Positions 30,436 through 37,523 of a DNA stretch of 37,523 nucleotides are shown piece after piece. Location: the IMG/VR virus record IMGVR_UViG_3300029813_000077, positions 1 to 37,523 of that record; one strand, given 5' to 3'. A program made the position numbers and the translations under genes. Below the pieces are notes generated by a model that searched no databases, had not been told where the DNA came from, and saw only the letters and a list, made by a program, of their open reading frames with translations. The first letter of the stretch is position 1, and each line of letters begins with the position of its first letter. This DNA comes from a virus.

Positions 30436-31122
30436 TTATCCAGTTACCCATTCAGGTTGTTCAGATCTCCATCGTTCAGATGCTCCCCACATTGGTTCTC
30501 CGAAACTAACATCTGGGCGTTCATGCGTAGTACCCATCCAATCTGGCACTCGTTGTTCTGCTGTATCATATATCGATGGAAATTGTCGTGCGTATCCACC
30601 ACCAGTTGGTGTAGTTGCAGTTGGACGATCACGCCGTGCCATTCCCTGCATAGCAAGGTCACGTTGCATCTGTGCTAAATATAATTGCAAACTTCTTTGC
30701 ATTCCTGTCTGACCTGCTTGAAATCCCATACCAGCTTGTGTCATTTCTATACCAGAAATCGCCTGTGCTCTTCGCTCTTCTACACCTAATCGTGTTGGTG
30801 CTCCAACTTCTTCTTCATATTTCTTACCAAGTGTACCAGCCATAGTAGTACCAGCAAGACCAGCACCCACAAGATGCTGCATTCCTGCCGAAACAGCTTT
30901 CACTCTTCCGCGTTCTAATCCTGCTTCGACACCTTTGCCAAAACCGCCACCAGGTTGATAATATGCTTTAGCTCTTTGTATGGCTTCAAGTGCTGATGGA
31001 TCAATACCAGATGATGTAGTTGCTGGTGCTGCTGCTCTTATTGGTGCCCGTCTCGCCATAGGGGAAGGAAGTAAATGTTCTTGTCCTCTTGGTACTGTTA
31101 TTGTATAATCTTGTAACGCCAT
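30436..31122 (-). CDS. Gly/Ala/Gln-rich virion protein, 228 aa
   Basis: Coupled to the propeller gene by TAATG and to the fibre gene with one codon between. Sequence is low complexity: Met, Gln, Gly and Ala-rich helices (GMQRSLQLYLAQMQRDLAMQ; GAGLAGTTMAGTLG). Such proteins often sit inside the tail or capsid and are ejected. Role inferred from position. Confidence 0.45.
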   Translation of the reverse strand: MALQDYTITVPRGQEHLLPSPMARRAPIRAAAPATTSSGIDPSALEAIQRAKAYYQPGGGFGKGVEAGLERGRVKAVSAGMQHLVGAGLAGTTMAGTLGKKYEEEVGAPTRLGVEERRAQAISGIEMTQAGMGFQAGQTGMQRSLQLYLAQMQRDLAMQGMARRDRPTATTPTGGGYARQFPSIYDTAEQRVPDWMGTTHERPDVSFGEPMWGASERWRSEQPEWVTG

Positions 31123-32786
31123 TATAACACCCTTCCGATCTGTTTAACATCCAGGGTTAATTTTTCAAAACCCCAGGTTTCTTCTACTGTATTATTACCA
31201 ATTTTAACCGCACCGAATCTACCTCGTGCTTTTTTGCGATCCTTATTACCTTTCTGATAACCAGGACTATTGAATGTGCCGGAATATTTGGCTGTTGCCG
31301 CTGTAATATCTTTAGTTATATGTTCAGATGTTCTTGCAGAAAAAACTGAAAAGTCAATATCATTTGAGTCATCTTCATCACCTGATATACCACCAGCAGA
31401 TACGATATTTATATTACCTAACGTACCGTCATTGATACCATTAGATAATTGTAATGGTCCAAGGACTGCATAACTATCTATAAGTTGATTTGTATCATCT
31501 GATTTAATATCACTCTTGGCACTTTTATCAAACTTTCTAATGTATCCATCTTTACAACCTATAAGTAAATCTCTATAAGTTGGATCATTAGCAGCATAAT
31601 AAAACAAAGAATATGATCCGCATTGATCTGACGCATAATTTTCAGGAAAAAACCCTTCAGTCTTCAGATCATACCAATAATTAGAATTAGAACCATCAGA
31701 TAATTTAGTGATACATATAAGTATACCATAATCTCTTCTATCATACGCCATAGTAATACGGTACGTTGATGGATCTGCGGCTTCATCTTTAACTAAATCA
31801 GGCAATGCTATCGCTGATAGACATATTGGAACCCCAGGAACAGTGGTTTTATAAAACCCATTCGTACCCCAAAAATATAAATTCCCTGCACCGTCCCAAC
31901 AATAACTATTAGCTCCAAAAATACCGGTAGTTAAATCGAGTGCGAGCAATTCTCCACCGTAGGCTGGATCACCGGCCATAAAATGAATAGAAGTAGCACC
32001 ACCAAAAATAAGATAATCATCTTTATATGGTATGAGGCAACGTACAATATCACCAAGTTCACCAGCATCAGCAGCTTGACCTTTCACGGGTGTTCCTGCA
32101 TCACCTGCGAGATAAGCAAAATCCCAAAGTACATTTTGGCGTGTCATATACCATTGATTCGGATGTTCTGGATTACCAGATATAATTCCTCTACCGCAAT
32201 ATAGACAACCGAGATATGCTTTATTTGGCATGGAACCGTAAGTAGCCGTATCACCATTATAAATAGTCCAGTCATACCAGTGCGGTGAAGCATCAGCAGC
32301 GACAGATAAACTCCCAGCCGTTATTACATCAACATCATCAGCATCTTTAATAGCATGTGTAGTTGTGAACGCTTCTGCATCTCCATCATAATAAGCATAT
32401 CCATAAATAAGATGTTTCAATGCTGTTGTAGTATTGTATTCCGATATAAAATCTACAACCATATGTGCATATCTACCAGCTACCTCTTGATACTGAGATA
32501 AAATATCACCATGCTTGGGAAGATTAGTAATTGCAATATCAGATGTCAACTTAGTATTAACAAAATCTGCTACTCCAAGATTAGCACCATTCACTACGAA
32601 TACTTTCTGATATGCCTCGAATATATTAAGCTGATCAGCAGTGTTAATATCACCAGCAGTAAAATCATTATCAGCATCTAACGGTGTCATTGTTCCTGCC
32701 GCCATAATATCCTCATAATAAACAGTATTATTTCCTGCGGCTACAAGTCTTTTGATAGTTGCTTTTTCAATAGTAACCGCTACCAT
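31122..32786 (-). CDS. Tail propeller-like protein, main part, 554 aa
   Basis: Start ATG 32786 overlaps the previous stop (TGATG), with GAGGA upstream. N-terminus VAVTIEKATIKRLVAAGNNTVYYED and repeats such as DDYLIFGGATSIHFMAGDP and YCWDGAGNLYFWGTNGFYKT are blades of a beta-propeller, as in phage tail stabilisation and tail-tube-closing proteins. The end is a separate acidic/basic segment. Likely lies at the tail tip. Confidence 0.6.
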   Translation of the reverse strand: MVAVTIEKATIKRLVAAGNNTVYYEDIMAAGTMTPLDADNDFTAGDINTADQLNIFEAYQKVFVVNGANLGVADFVNTKLTSDIAITNLPKHGDILSQYQEVAGRYAHMVVDFISEYNTTTALKHLIYGYAYYDGDAEAFTTTHAIKDADDVDVITAGSLSVAADASPHWYDWTIYNGDTATYGSMPNKAYLGCLYCGRGIISGNPEHPNQWYMTRQNVLWDFAYLAGDAGTPVKGQAADAGELGDIVRCLIPYKDDYLIFGGATSIHFMAGDPAYGGELLALDLTTGIFGANSYCWDGAGNLYFWGTNGFYKTTVPGVPICLSAIALPDLVKDEAADPSTYRITMAYDRRDYGILICITKLSDGSNSNYWYDLKTEGFFPENYASDQCGSYSLFYYAANDPTYRDLLIGCKDGYIRKFDKSAKSDIKSDDTNQLIDSYAVLGPLQLSNGINDGTLGNINIVSAGGISGDEDDSNDIDFSVFSARTSEHITKDITAATAKYSGTFNSPGYQKGNKDRKKARGRFGAVKIGNNTVEETWGFEKLTLDVKQIGRVL

Positions 32787-33742
32787 CAAACATCCTCAAT
32801 CCATATCTTATTATTTGCAACAGCTACTAATCTCCTAACTGCCATCATACCACTTTCTCCTGTCGGAGTTCCTGTTGGTTCTCCTTCTGCATCGAGTGTT
32901 ACACCTGTTGGTAATGGTGGGTCAAATATAATACTTGAAAATGACCATTCATCACCATCGGCAGTTTCTTCTGTCGAAGGCCAATATGTGTCTACTCTCC
33001 AATAATAAGTTTCATTATACAATCCTGCTCCGATAGTTGCAATAAGAAAAGCAGCAGCTATAGAAGTAGCCGAACCTTCTTCTATAATTAAACTCAACTC
33101 ACCTGATACTGTTCCCCAGTACACATTATATACTTCTTCATCCGGCGGAGTTTCACTACCACTCACCCAAGTGAACTCTTGATAATCAAGAGTCATTCCA
33201 GTAGCTCCAATGGTAGGAGCAGGTGTTTTAGCTTTAATTGGCCCCCCAGTACCCCAAGTTTCAAATAAATAATCACTATTTGTAGATGGTGTTCCCCAAG
33301 TAGAACCAGCATCAACAGAATAAGTATGTTTTCCATCAGAATATGGATCACCTGTTGTATCATCTCTCCAATATGTATCACCTGTTCCAACAGCAGGTCC
33401 AACAACTATTGCATATTGTGTGGCAGGAGCTAAAGAATAAGCAGCACCAAATGTAATTACTTTCCATTCTCCCGCTGTATTAGTAGTTAAAGTATCTCTG
33501 TTAAAAGTTGCAGAAGCCTTATCAACACCAGTAGGTTTTCCAGTTTCAACATCAACTTCTCTAATACTTACAGTTATAACTCCATCTGAACCAGCAACCA
33601 TTCTATATAAAAATAACTTAACACTTTCAATCGAATAGGGCAATGAAGTGGTAAATGTTTGTGCCCTCCAATTAGTCGGGCGTACAACACCACCAAAGCC
33701 ATCTTCCCCAGTATTGTAATAATCCTGTAATTCTGCTGCCAT
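32786..33742 (-). CDS. Ig/FN3-like tail domain protein, 318 aa
   Basis: Beta-rich module with TFTTSLPYSIESVKLFLYRM (carbohydrate-binding-like) in the first half and an FN3-like segment (VYNVYWGTVSGELSLIIEE ... YYWRVDTYW) in the second. The end, RRLVAVANNKIWIEDV, matches KRLVAAGNNTVYYEDI at the start of the next protein. No SD precedes ATG 33742. It looks like an insert plus duplicated blade start within what is one protein elsewhere. Confidence 0.55.
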   Translation of the reverse strand: MAAELQDYYNTGEDGFGGVVRPTNWRAQTFTTSLPYSIESVKLFLYRMVAGSDGVITVSIREVDVETGKPTGVDKASATFNRDTLTTNTAGEWKVITFGAAYSLAPATQYAIVVGPAVGTGDTYWRDDTTGDPYSDGKHTYSVDAGSTWGTPSTNSDYLFETWGTGGPIKAKTPAPTIGATGMTLDYQEFTWVSGSETPPDEEVYNVYWGTVSGELSLIIEEGSATSIAAAFLIATIGAGLYNETYYWRVDTYWPSTEETADGDEWSFSSIIFDPPLPTGVTLDAEGEPTGTPTGESGMMAVRRLVAVANNKIWIEDV

Positions 33743-33743
33743 A

Positions 33744-33968
33744 TCACGCTACCGAACTTACAGTGCACATTGCAACCACAGGTTGTTCTGCCGCACCTAT
33801 TTGTGTACCTGCACCCCATTTAGCCAATCCCGGTCTTTGTCCACCACGCAATCGATTAGATAGGGTATCATATGGCCTAACATTTAACATACTGAATGAT
33901 GTTAATGGGGGTTGTTTTTCGGTTACAAAACCCTTGTGCAAACCCTTGATGGGAAAGAAAATTTCCAT
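33744..33968 (-). CDS. Propeller N-terminal fragment, 74 aa
   Basis: Reads MEIFFPIKGLHKGF, TSFSMLNVRPYDTLSNRLRGGQRPGLAKWG and ends VVAMCTVSSVA. The pattern (PxxG...QP..TS..xxNVRPxD...RxRGGxRPGLxK) is the N-terminal signature I know from long phage beta-propeller tail proteins. A longer start at 34001 is possible, but residues before MEIFF do not fit the family. Only 1 bp separates its stop from the next start, so it seems a split N-terminus. Confidence 0.5.
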   Translation of the reverse strand: MEIFFPIKGLHKGFVTEKQPPLTSFSMLNVRPYDTLSNRLRGGQRPGLAKWGAGTQIGAAEQPVVAMCTVSSVA

Positions 33969-34069
33969 TTTATAATTCCAAAAATGGGAACCAGATTCCA
34001 TTCAAACGTTCACTGACTCCCGTTATGATATTCTGTATATCACTACATCCTGAGACAGTAGTAGTCGTA

Positions 34070-34339
34070 TTAAATCGCTGATATTAAAACAAAATTAGGT
34101 ACTGCTTTAGTTCCTTGATTAAGATATACGAGAGACCCACCACCAGTTAAAGCCCTAAGATAAACACACCCACCTGCATAAACATCTGCAGTAGCTTCTA
34201 AATCCGTATGTCCGGGAGTACCATAACATAACATAACGCCGTCTTCAGTTTTGAAGATTGTACGTATTGTCGTACTTGATGCTGGTGCAGCGATCATGTT
34301 ATCTAAAGCCCAGCCCAAAAATGCTCGATTTACTGACAT
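34070..34339 (-). CDS. Small virion-region protein, 89 aa
   Basis: SD AAAGGAAAT is upstream. Beta-rich (TTIRTIFKTEDGVMLCYGTPG; GGSLVYLNQGTKAVPNFVLI). Not recognised; a tail or head-completion component by position. The 69 bases after its stop hold a small inverted repeat TGATAT/ATATCA but no gene. Confidence 0.5.
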   Translation of the reverse strand: MSVNRAFLGWALDNMIAAPASSTTIRTIFKTEDGVMLCYGTPGHTDLEATADVYAGGCVYLRALTGGGSLVYLNQGTKAVPNFVLISAI

Positions 34340-34390
34340 TTTAATTTCCTTTCATTAACTGGGATTATATTCACCCAATCTTGTTTAATT

Positions 34391-35464
34391 TTATGGTCGA
34401 ACCATATCTACGCCATCGCAATCTAAATAAGTAAAACCACCACTCAATCGTCCACCTCTGATTAAAGAACCATTCAACATCGGTCCTAATGTTCTTGGAG
34501 CACTTCGTTGATCAACTTTGAAAGCGTTCAATAGTGCTTTCTTGTGATAGTAGTCTGTCCAGAACGTATCCATATGTTCGTCCTGGGATTCCATTTCTGT
34601 TCTGGCCAAACATGCTGCCTCAATAGCATCATCGAATTGATGACCTACCGGGCATAGATTATCGGCTGGTTCAACTATGTATTTGCTTGTAGTATCAGGT
34701 GTAGTTCCACCTGACAGACCAGCATTGAATAGAAATGTACCAGTGTTTCTTATGAAGTCATCTATCGTAGCATATTCACCGATACCAGCACCAGCGACAA
34801 TACGAATTATCCAAGTATTAAAATAATCATTCGCTTCATTGTCTTTTCTATCTGTAGCATCAACTAAAGTAGTTGCACCACCACCTGTAGCAGTACCACC
34901 TTCCATATCCATCTGATCAAAATGAAGCGTATAGGGAAATTTTACTACATAAGCTGATCCGGGTTGCGGATCAACTATCATTTCCCACTGTCTTGTAGAC
35001 ATTAATGCTTCACTTATAGGTTGATATGGTCGTATCGCTGCCTTATTCGGAATACCAGTATTCACACTAAGAGATCTTCGTGCTCGTATGACTGATTCGT
35101 CGCACCACTCAATTCTGGTCCCTACACTGGTATCAGCATCATATTCAATCGGACCATCCACAGTACCGCCGAAGTTTGCAGCGAGTTTATATCTGGCAGC
35201 ATCAAGATCGATGTTATCAACTCCATCACCTTCAGCATCGAATGTCACGGTCATCAGTCTACGCATCCACCGCCAACCTTTAAGCGGTGCATCGGCCATG
35301 AACATTCTAATACCGTTTTGAATGTATCGCTTACACAGTTTGAGATTATATTGATCAACTGGAATATGTATCACACCAGTTGAAGTATACTCAGCTATAC
35401 CGAGTTTCTCAGCCACACGCAACATTAGATCTCTCATCGTAGTTGTACCACTGGGTTCTGCCAT
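34391..35464 (-). CDS. Neck/tail adaptor protein candidate, 357 aa
   Basis: The N-terminal helical part (MRDLMLRVAEKLGIAEYT; YNLKLCKRYIQNGIRMFMAD) is typical of phage head-to-tail adaptors of the gp4/gp11 or tail-tube A kind. It then has LKGWRWMRRLMTVTFDAEG and a beta-rich middle. A C-terminal ACLARTEMESQDEHMDTFW helix closes the fold. Order after the decoration gene fits the neck. TAATG junction with the preceding gene. Confidence 0.5.
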   Translation of the reverse strand: MAEPSGTTTMRDLMLRVAEKLGIAEYTSTGVIHIPVDQYNLKLCKRYIQNGIRMFMADAPLKGWRWMRRLMTVTFDAEGDGVDNIDLDAARYKLAANFGGTVDGPIEYDADTSVGTRIEWCDESVIRARRSLSVNTGIPNKAAIRPYQPISEALMSTRQWEMIVDPQPGSAYVVKFPYTLHFDQMDMEGGTATGGGATTLVDATDRKDNEANDYFNTWIIRIVAGAGIGEYATIDDFIRNTGTFLFNAGLSGGTTPDTTSKYIVEPADNLCPVGHQFDDAIEAACLARTEMESQDEHMDTFWTDYYHKKALLNAFKVDQRSAPRTLGPMLNGSLIRGGRLSGGFTYLDCDGVDMVRP

Positions 35465-35841
35465 TACTTTACCTCTTCTGCTTTCACGATTCTACAGATC
35501 GCTTCCTCATCTATCTCACCACCGAGATTAGCCTTACCCTCAGCCGTTAACTCAACCAACCTATTCAGTGCTTGCTTCAGCACACCGATCTCACGCTCGT
35601 CCAGTTCGAGCGAGTCTTCTGTACACTCGCGTACTTGTCTGGCCACACCAACAGCTTCAGCAATATCTTCGGCTGATTTGAAAATACCTACACTACGAAG
35701 CCACACGCTGATATTAGTTTTGAGTGGATACACTTCAGTTTTGTCCTCAAGTTGTCGAACTTCTTTGCCATCTACTGTTTTGGTGATAGGCACTTGTGCT
35801 GTCACTTCATACTCTGATAAATCAATTTTGAACTTCTTCAT
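35464..35841 (-). CDS. Hypothetical structural-operon protein, 125 aa
   Basis: Start 35841 with GGGAA upstream; starts in the spacer hairpin are rejected. MKKFKIDLSEYEVTAQVPIT then a helical acidic half (SLELDEREIGVLKQALNRLV). It resembles short phage proteins located between capsid and neck genes, possibly a tail assembly helper. Not recognised with certainty. Confidence 0.5.
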   Translation of the reverse strand: MKKFKIDLSEYEVTAQVPITKTVDGKEVRQLEDKTEVYPLKTNISVWLRSVGIFKSAEDIAEAVGVARQVRECTEDSLELDEREIGVLKQALNRLVELTAEGKANLGGEIDEEAICRIVKAEEVK

Positions 35842-35881
35842 TTTTGTTTCCCTTCCAAACGTGGGTTTCATTAAGACCCGG

Positions 35882-35912
35882 CCCGGTGCCCCACGTTTTC
35901 AAGGGCACCGGG
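35882..35912 (-). terminator. Strong hairpin after the decoration gene
   Basis: CCCGGTGCCC (35882-35891) pairs with GGGCACCGGG (35903-35912), 10 perfect GC-rich pairs with an 11-nt loop. On the minus strand it follows the decoration gene, and no U-run follows. It probably slows transcription or protects the upstream capsid mRNA, lowering expression of downstream genes. Confidence 0.5.
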
Positions 35913-35933
35913 TTACGAGTCAGTTAAAGACTG

Positions 35934-37067
35934 TTACTGTGCTGTTTTATAAGCACGAAGATGATAAACATTAGCAGGACTATCTGGACCTATCATCACT
36001 GGAATATATTTATCAGTTGCAGCTTCCTGCGTAGTAGCATTAGCTACAGTAGCATCACCACAATCACCAGCATTATAAATATGGAGCAGATAATCAAAAT
36101 TGTAAGTACCAGCATGAACAGTTATTACAGAAACCATACTGGGTACTCCCCCGACACTTGCGCTTTCATCTATAAAATATTCAGCTAAAAGTGCTGAAAT
36201 ATATAAGGTAGTTAAATCAGGTGTGCCAGAACTTCCAATAGCAGCATGAACCGCAGCATTAAAAGTTGCACCTTCAACAAAACCAGTTGCAAGTGTAAGT
36301 CCTACACTAATGCCTTTAATATTACCACTTAATGCAGCACTGGCTTTTGCCCTTACTTTAATCAAACCACTACCAATATCACCAGCACCTTTAAGTTCGC
36401 CTTGAAAATCTAACATACAAAGCGAACCAGCAGTTTGATAGGATTCAACATACGCATGATGTAACATCCCACAAGAACCTTCATCAGTTCCAATAAGGAG
36501 AGCTAAATCATCTGATCCTGAATACATAAACATGTTTGGATCAATTTTGGCCCAAACTAAACCATTATCGGTTGAACGATCAATGGTTTCCATTGCAATA
36601 CCGATTGGACGGCCCCAACCGGCTGTTGTAGGCATATAGGTAGCATCTTTTAGGGCTAAAAGAGTTTGGTTAAATGTACAATCAGCATCTGTGTAAACCG
36701 GAACTACGGCACCATTTGGTACGAAAATCTCAATCATATCACCATCAGCACCGGCTTTAGGGCCAAGACACTTAACGATACCAGCAAAAAACATAAAATT
36801 TGCCGCTTTTGGTTGTTCAACAATAAACAAACGACCAGTATAAGTCTGTACACCTTCAGCATAAGCAGTACCAGCACCACCAATATGATCACTTGGTGGA
36901 TTACTACCTACACCACGTTCCTTATGATCACCCGCGATGTCACTATTATAACAAACAGCGTCACCTACTCTAATTGTATTGCTTTCTGTAGTTGGACGAA
37001 AAAACACTCTTTTACTCTGAGCTATCGGGTCGATTGCTCCCGTACTCATACTTACTACTTTACTCAT
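35934..37067 (-). CDS. Capsid decoration/stabilising protein candidate, 377 aa
   Basis: AGGAGATAAACT precedes ATG 37067. The N-terminus (SKRVFFRPTTESNTIRVGDA) is typical of a head protein, and the protein contains AKIDPNMFMYSGSDD and a long Gly/Ala-rich beta domain (AGDIGSGLIKVRAKASAALS). It lies next to the capsid gene with a hairpin between, as head decoration genes do. It could alternatively be a second capsid subunit. Confidence 0.5.
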   Translation of the reverse strand: MSKVVSMSTGAIDPIAQSKRVFFRPTTESNTIRVGDAVCYNSDIAGDHKERGVGSNPPSDHIGGAGTAYAEGVQTYTGRLFIVEQPKAANFMFFAGIVKCLGPKAGADGDMIEIFVPNGAVVPVYTDADCTFNQTLLALKDATYMPTTAGWGRPIGIAMETIDRSTDNGLVWAKIDPNMFMYSGSDDLALLIGTDEGSCGMLHHAYVESYQTAGSLCMLDFQGELKGAGDIGSGLIKVRAKASAALSGNIKGISVGLTLATGFVEGATFNAAVHAAIGSSGTPDLTTLYISALLAEYFIDESASVGGVPSMVSVITVHAGTYNFDYLLHIYNAGDCGDATVANATTQEAATDKYIPVMIGPDSPANVYHLRAYKTAQ

Positions 37068-37087
37068 AGTTTATCTCCTGTTGTGAA

Positions 37088-37107
37088 CTGAGACGATCAG
37101 GTCTCAG
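37088..37107 (-). promoter_or_regulatory. Hairpin between capsid and decoration genes
   Basis: CTGAGAC-GATCAG-GTCTCAG has a 7-bp perfect stem. On the minus strand it lies 16 bases after the capsid stop and just upstream of the decoration SD. No U-tract. Likely an mRNA processing or attenuation element that sets capsid to decoration ratios. Confidence 0.45.
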
Positions 37108-37123
37108 CCAGGGGTTAATATTA

Positions 37124-37523
37124 TCAATTAGCAACGATGGGTTTGTGCATTACAAAACCAGCTTGCCTACGATTGACGCACAGATTATTGTGAGAACCAT
37201 CCAGGAAGACGGTGAAGGTCGTATGCTGAGTTCTATCAGTCATCGGTTCACTCTCTTCCATCCAGTAACCATCCTGTACATAAGGGATGAATTTCTCAAA
37301 GTCAACACAATAAATCGGATCTACTTCGACTTCATCGTAATCGGCTTCTTTGTTAGTAACGCCATCCAAATTGGTAATGTAAATAACCGGCAAACGATTC
37401 AGGTACACAGTGGCACCGTCATCGATACGGATATTACCGAGTACATCTTTACCACGATGAAAATCATCTCTGGCATCAGCTAACACTTGTAACTCCACGA
37501 TAGTATTAGCATTACAATAAACT
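37124..37523 (-). CDS. Major capsid protein C-terminus (partial)
   Basis: The frame is open past the right edge (VYCNANTIVELQVLADARDD), so the 5' end is outside the window; the GTG at 37498 is internal. The last part, IPYVQDGYWMEESEPMTDRT and a final beta segment ending VMHKPI, looks like the end of an HK97-fold capsid protein. The next gene being a decoration-like protein supports this. About 132 residues are visible. Confidence 0.55.
   Translation of the reverse strand, partial: VYCNANTIVELQVLADARDDFHRGKDVLGNIRIDDGATVYLNRLPVIYITNLDGVTNKEADYDEVEVDPIYCVDFEKFIPYVQDGYWMEESEPMTDRTQHTTFTVFLDGSHNNLCVNRRQAGFVMHKPIVAN

Noticed and set aside
34063-34072. Ten-base match TAATACGACT (minus strand) to the T7 RNA polymerase promoter
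   Set aside because: The remainder does not match the initiation part of that promoter, the match overlaps a stop codon, and no single-subunit RNA polymerase gene is visible.
1-37523. CRISPR arrays, insertion sequences and terminal repeats
   Set aside because: No regularly spaced long repeats, transposase motifs or matching ends of the window were seen.

Overview
This window looks like part of a double-stranded DNA tailed bacteriophage genome (Caudoviricetes). There are two long convergent gene blocks with almost no spacing. The left block holds a replication, recombination and nucleotide-metabolism set. The right block holds a virion set ending in what looks like the C-terminus of a major capsid protein. 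No integrase, canonical tRNA, rRNA, CRISPR array or bacterial chromosomal gene was seen. The host cannot be named. Sigma70-type promoters, Shine-Dalgarno (SD) sites of the AGGAG/GTGAGG type and a probable lipoprotein point to a bacterium, possibly Gram-negative. The neck and tail genes, an apparent large internal protein and the lack of a tape-measure protein suggest a short-tailed (podovirus-like) virion, but terminase, portal and the rest of the capsid gene lie outside the window.

Layout. 1-563: AT-rich control region with a promoter between inverted-repeat arms, two sets of 21-bp-phased repeats and a palindrome. 564-7138: about 30 very small genes, many with zinc-ribbon cysteine pairs or single membrane helices, plus two paralogous tandem-HTH regulators. 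The longer spacers fold into hairpins, and there are two recognisable promoter classes: TTGACA-N17-TATRAT placed so that transcription would start at the ATG, and a GATAATTAGTT box with a sigma70-like -10. 7135-22201: nucleotide and DNA metabolism (5'-nucleotidase-like HAD, metallophosphoesterase, family A DNA polymerase, VRR-NUC nuclease, RecB/Cas4-like nuclease, HD hydrolase, Sak4-like ATPase, probable SSB, TOPRIM-SF3 primase-helicase). Three free-standing homing endonucleases interrupt this stretch, and a cloverleaf-like RNA precedes the primase-helicase. 22204-37523, minus strand: capsid, decoration, neck, tail, fibre, internal proteins and a holin/XhlA-like membrane protein, read from right to left.

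How it may work. Host sigma70 would read the three consensus promoters early, giving leaderless or nearly leaderless mRNAs for small host-interaction proteins. The second HTH paralogue sits under the alternative box promoter, as does the first gene of the window, so it may be part of an early-to-middle switch. Replication genes are translationally coupled by ATGA/TAATG overlaps. The structural operon has its promoter beyond the right edge and meets the early operon tail-to-tail with two bases between stop codons.

The least explained signals are the two promoter classes, the hairpin spacers, the cloverleaf RNA at 17311-17397, and the tail propeller protein that appears to be divided among three consecutive genes.
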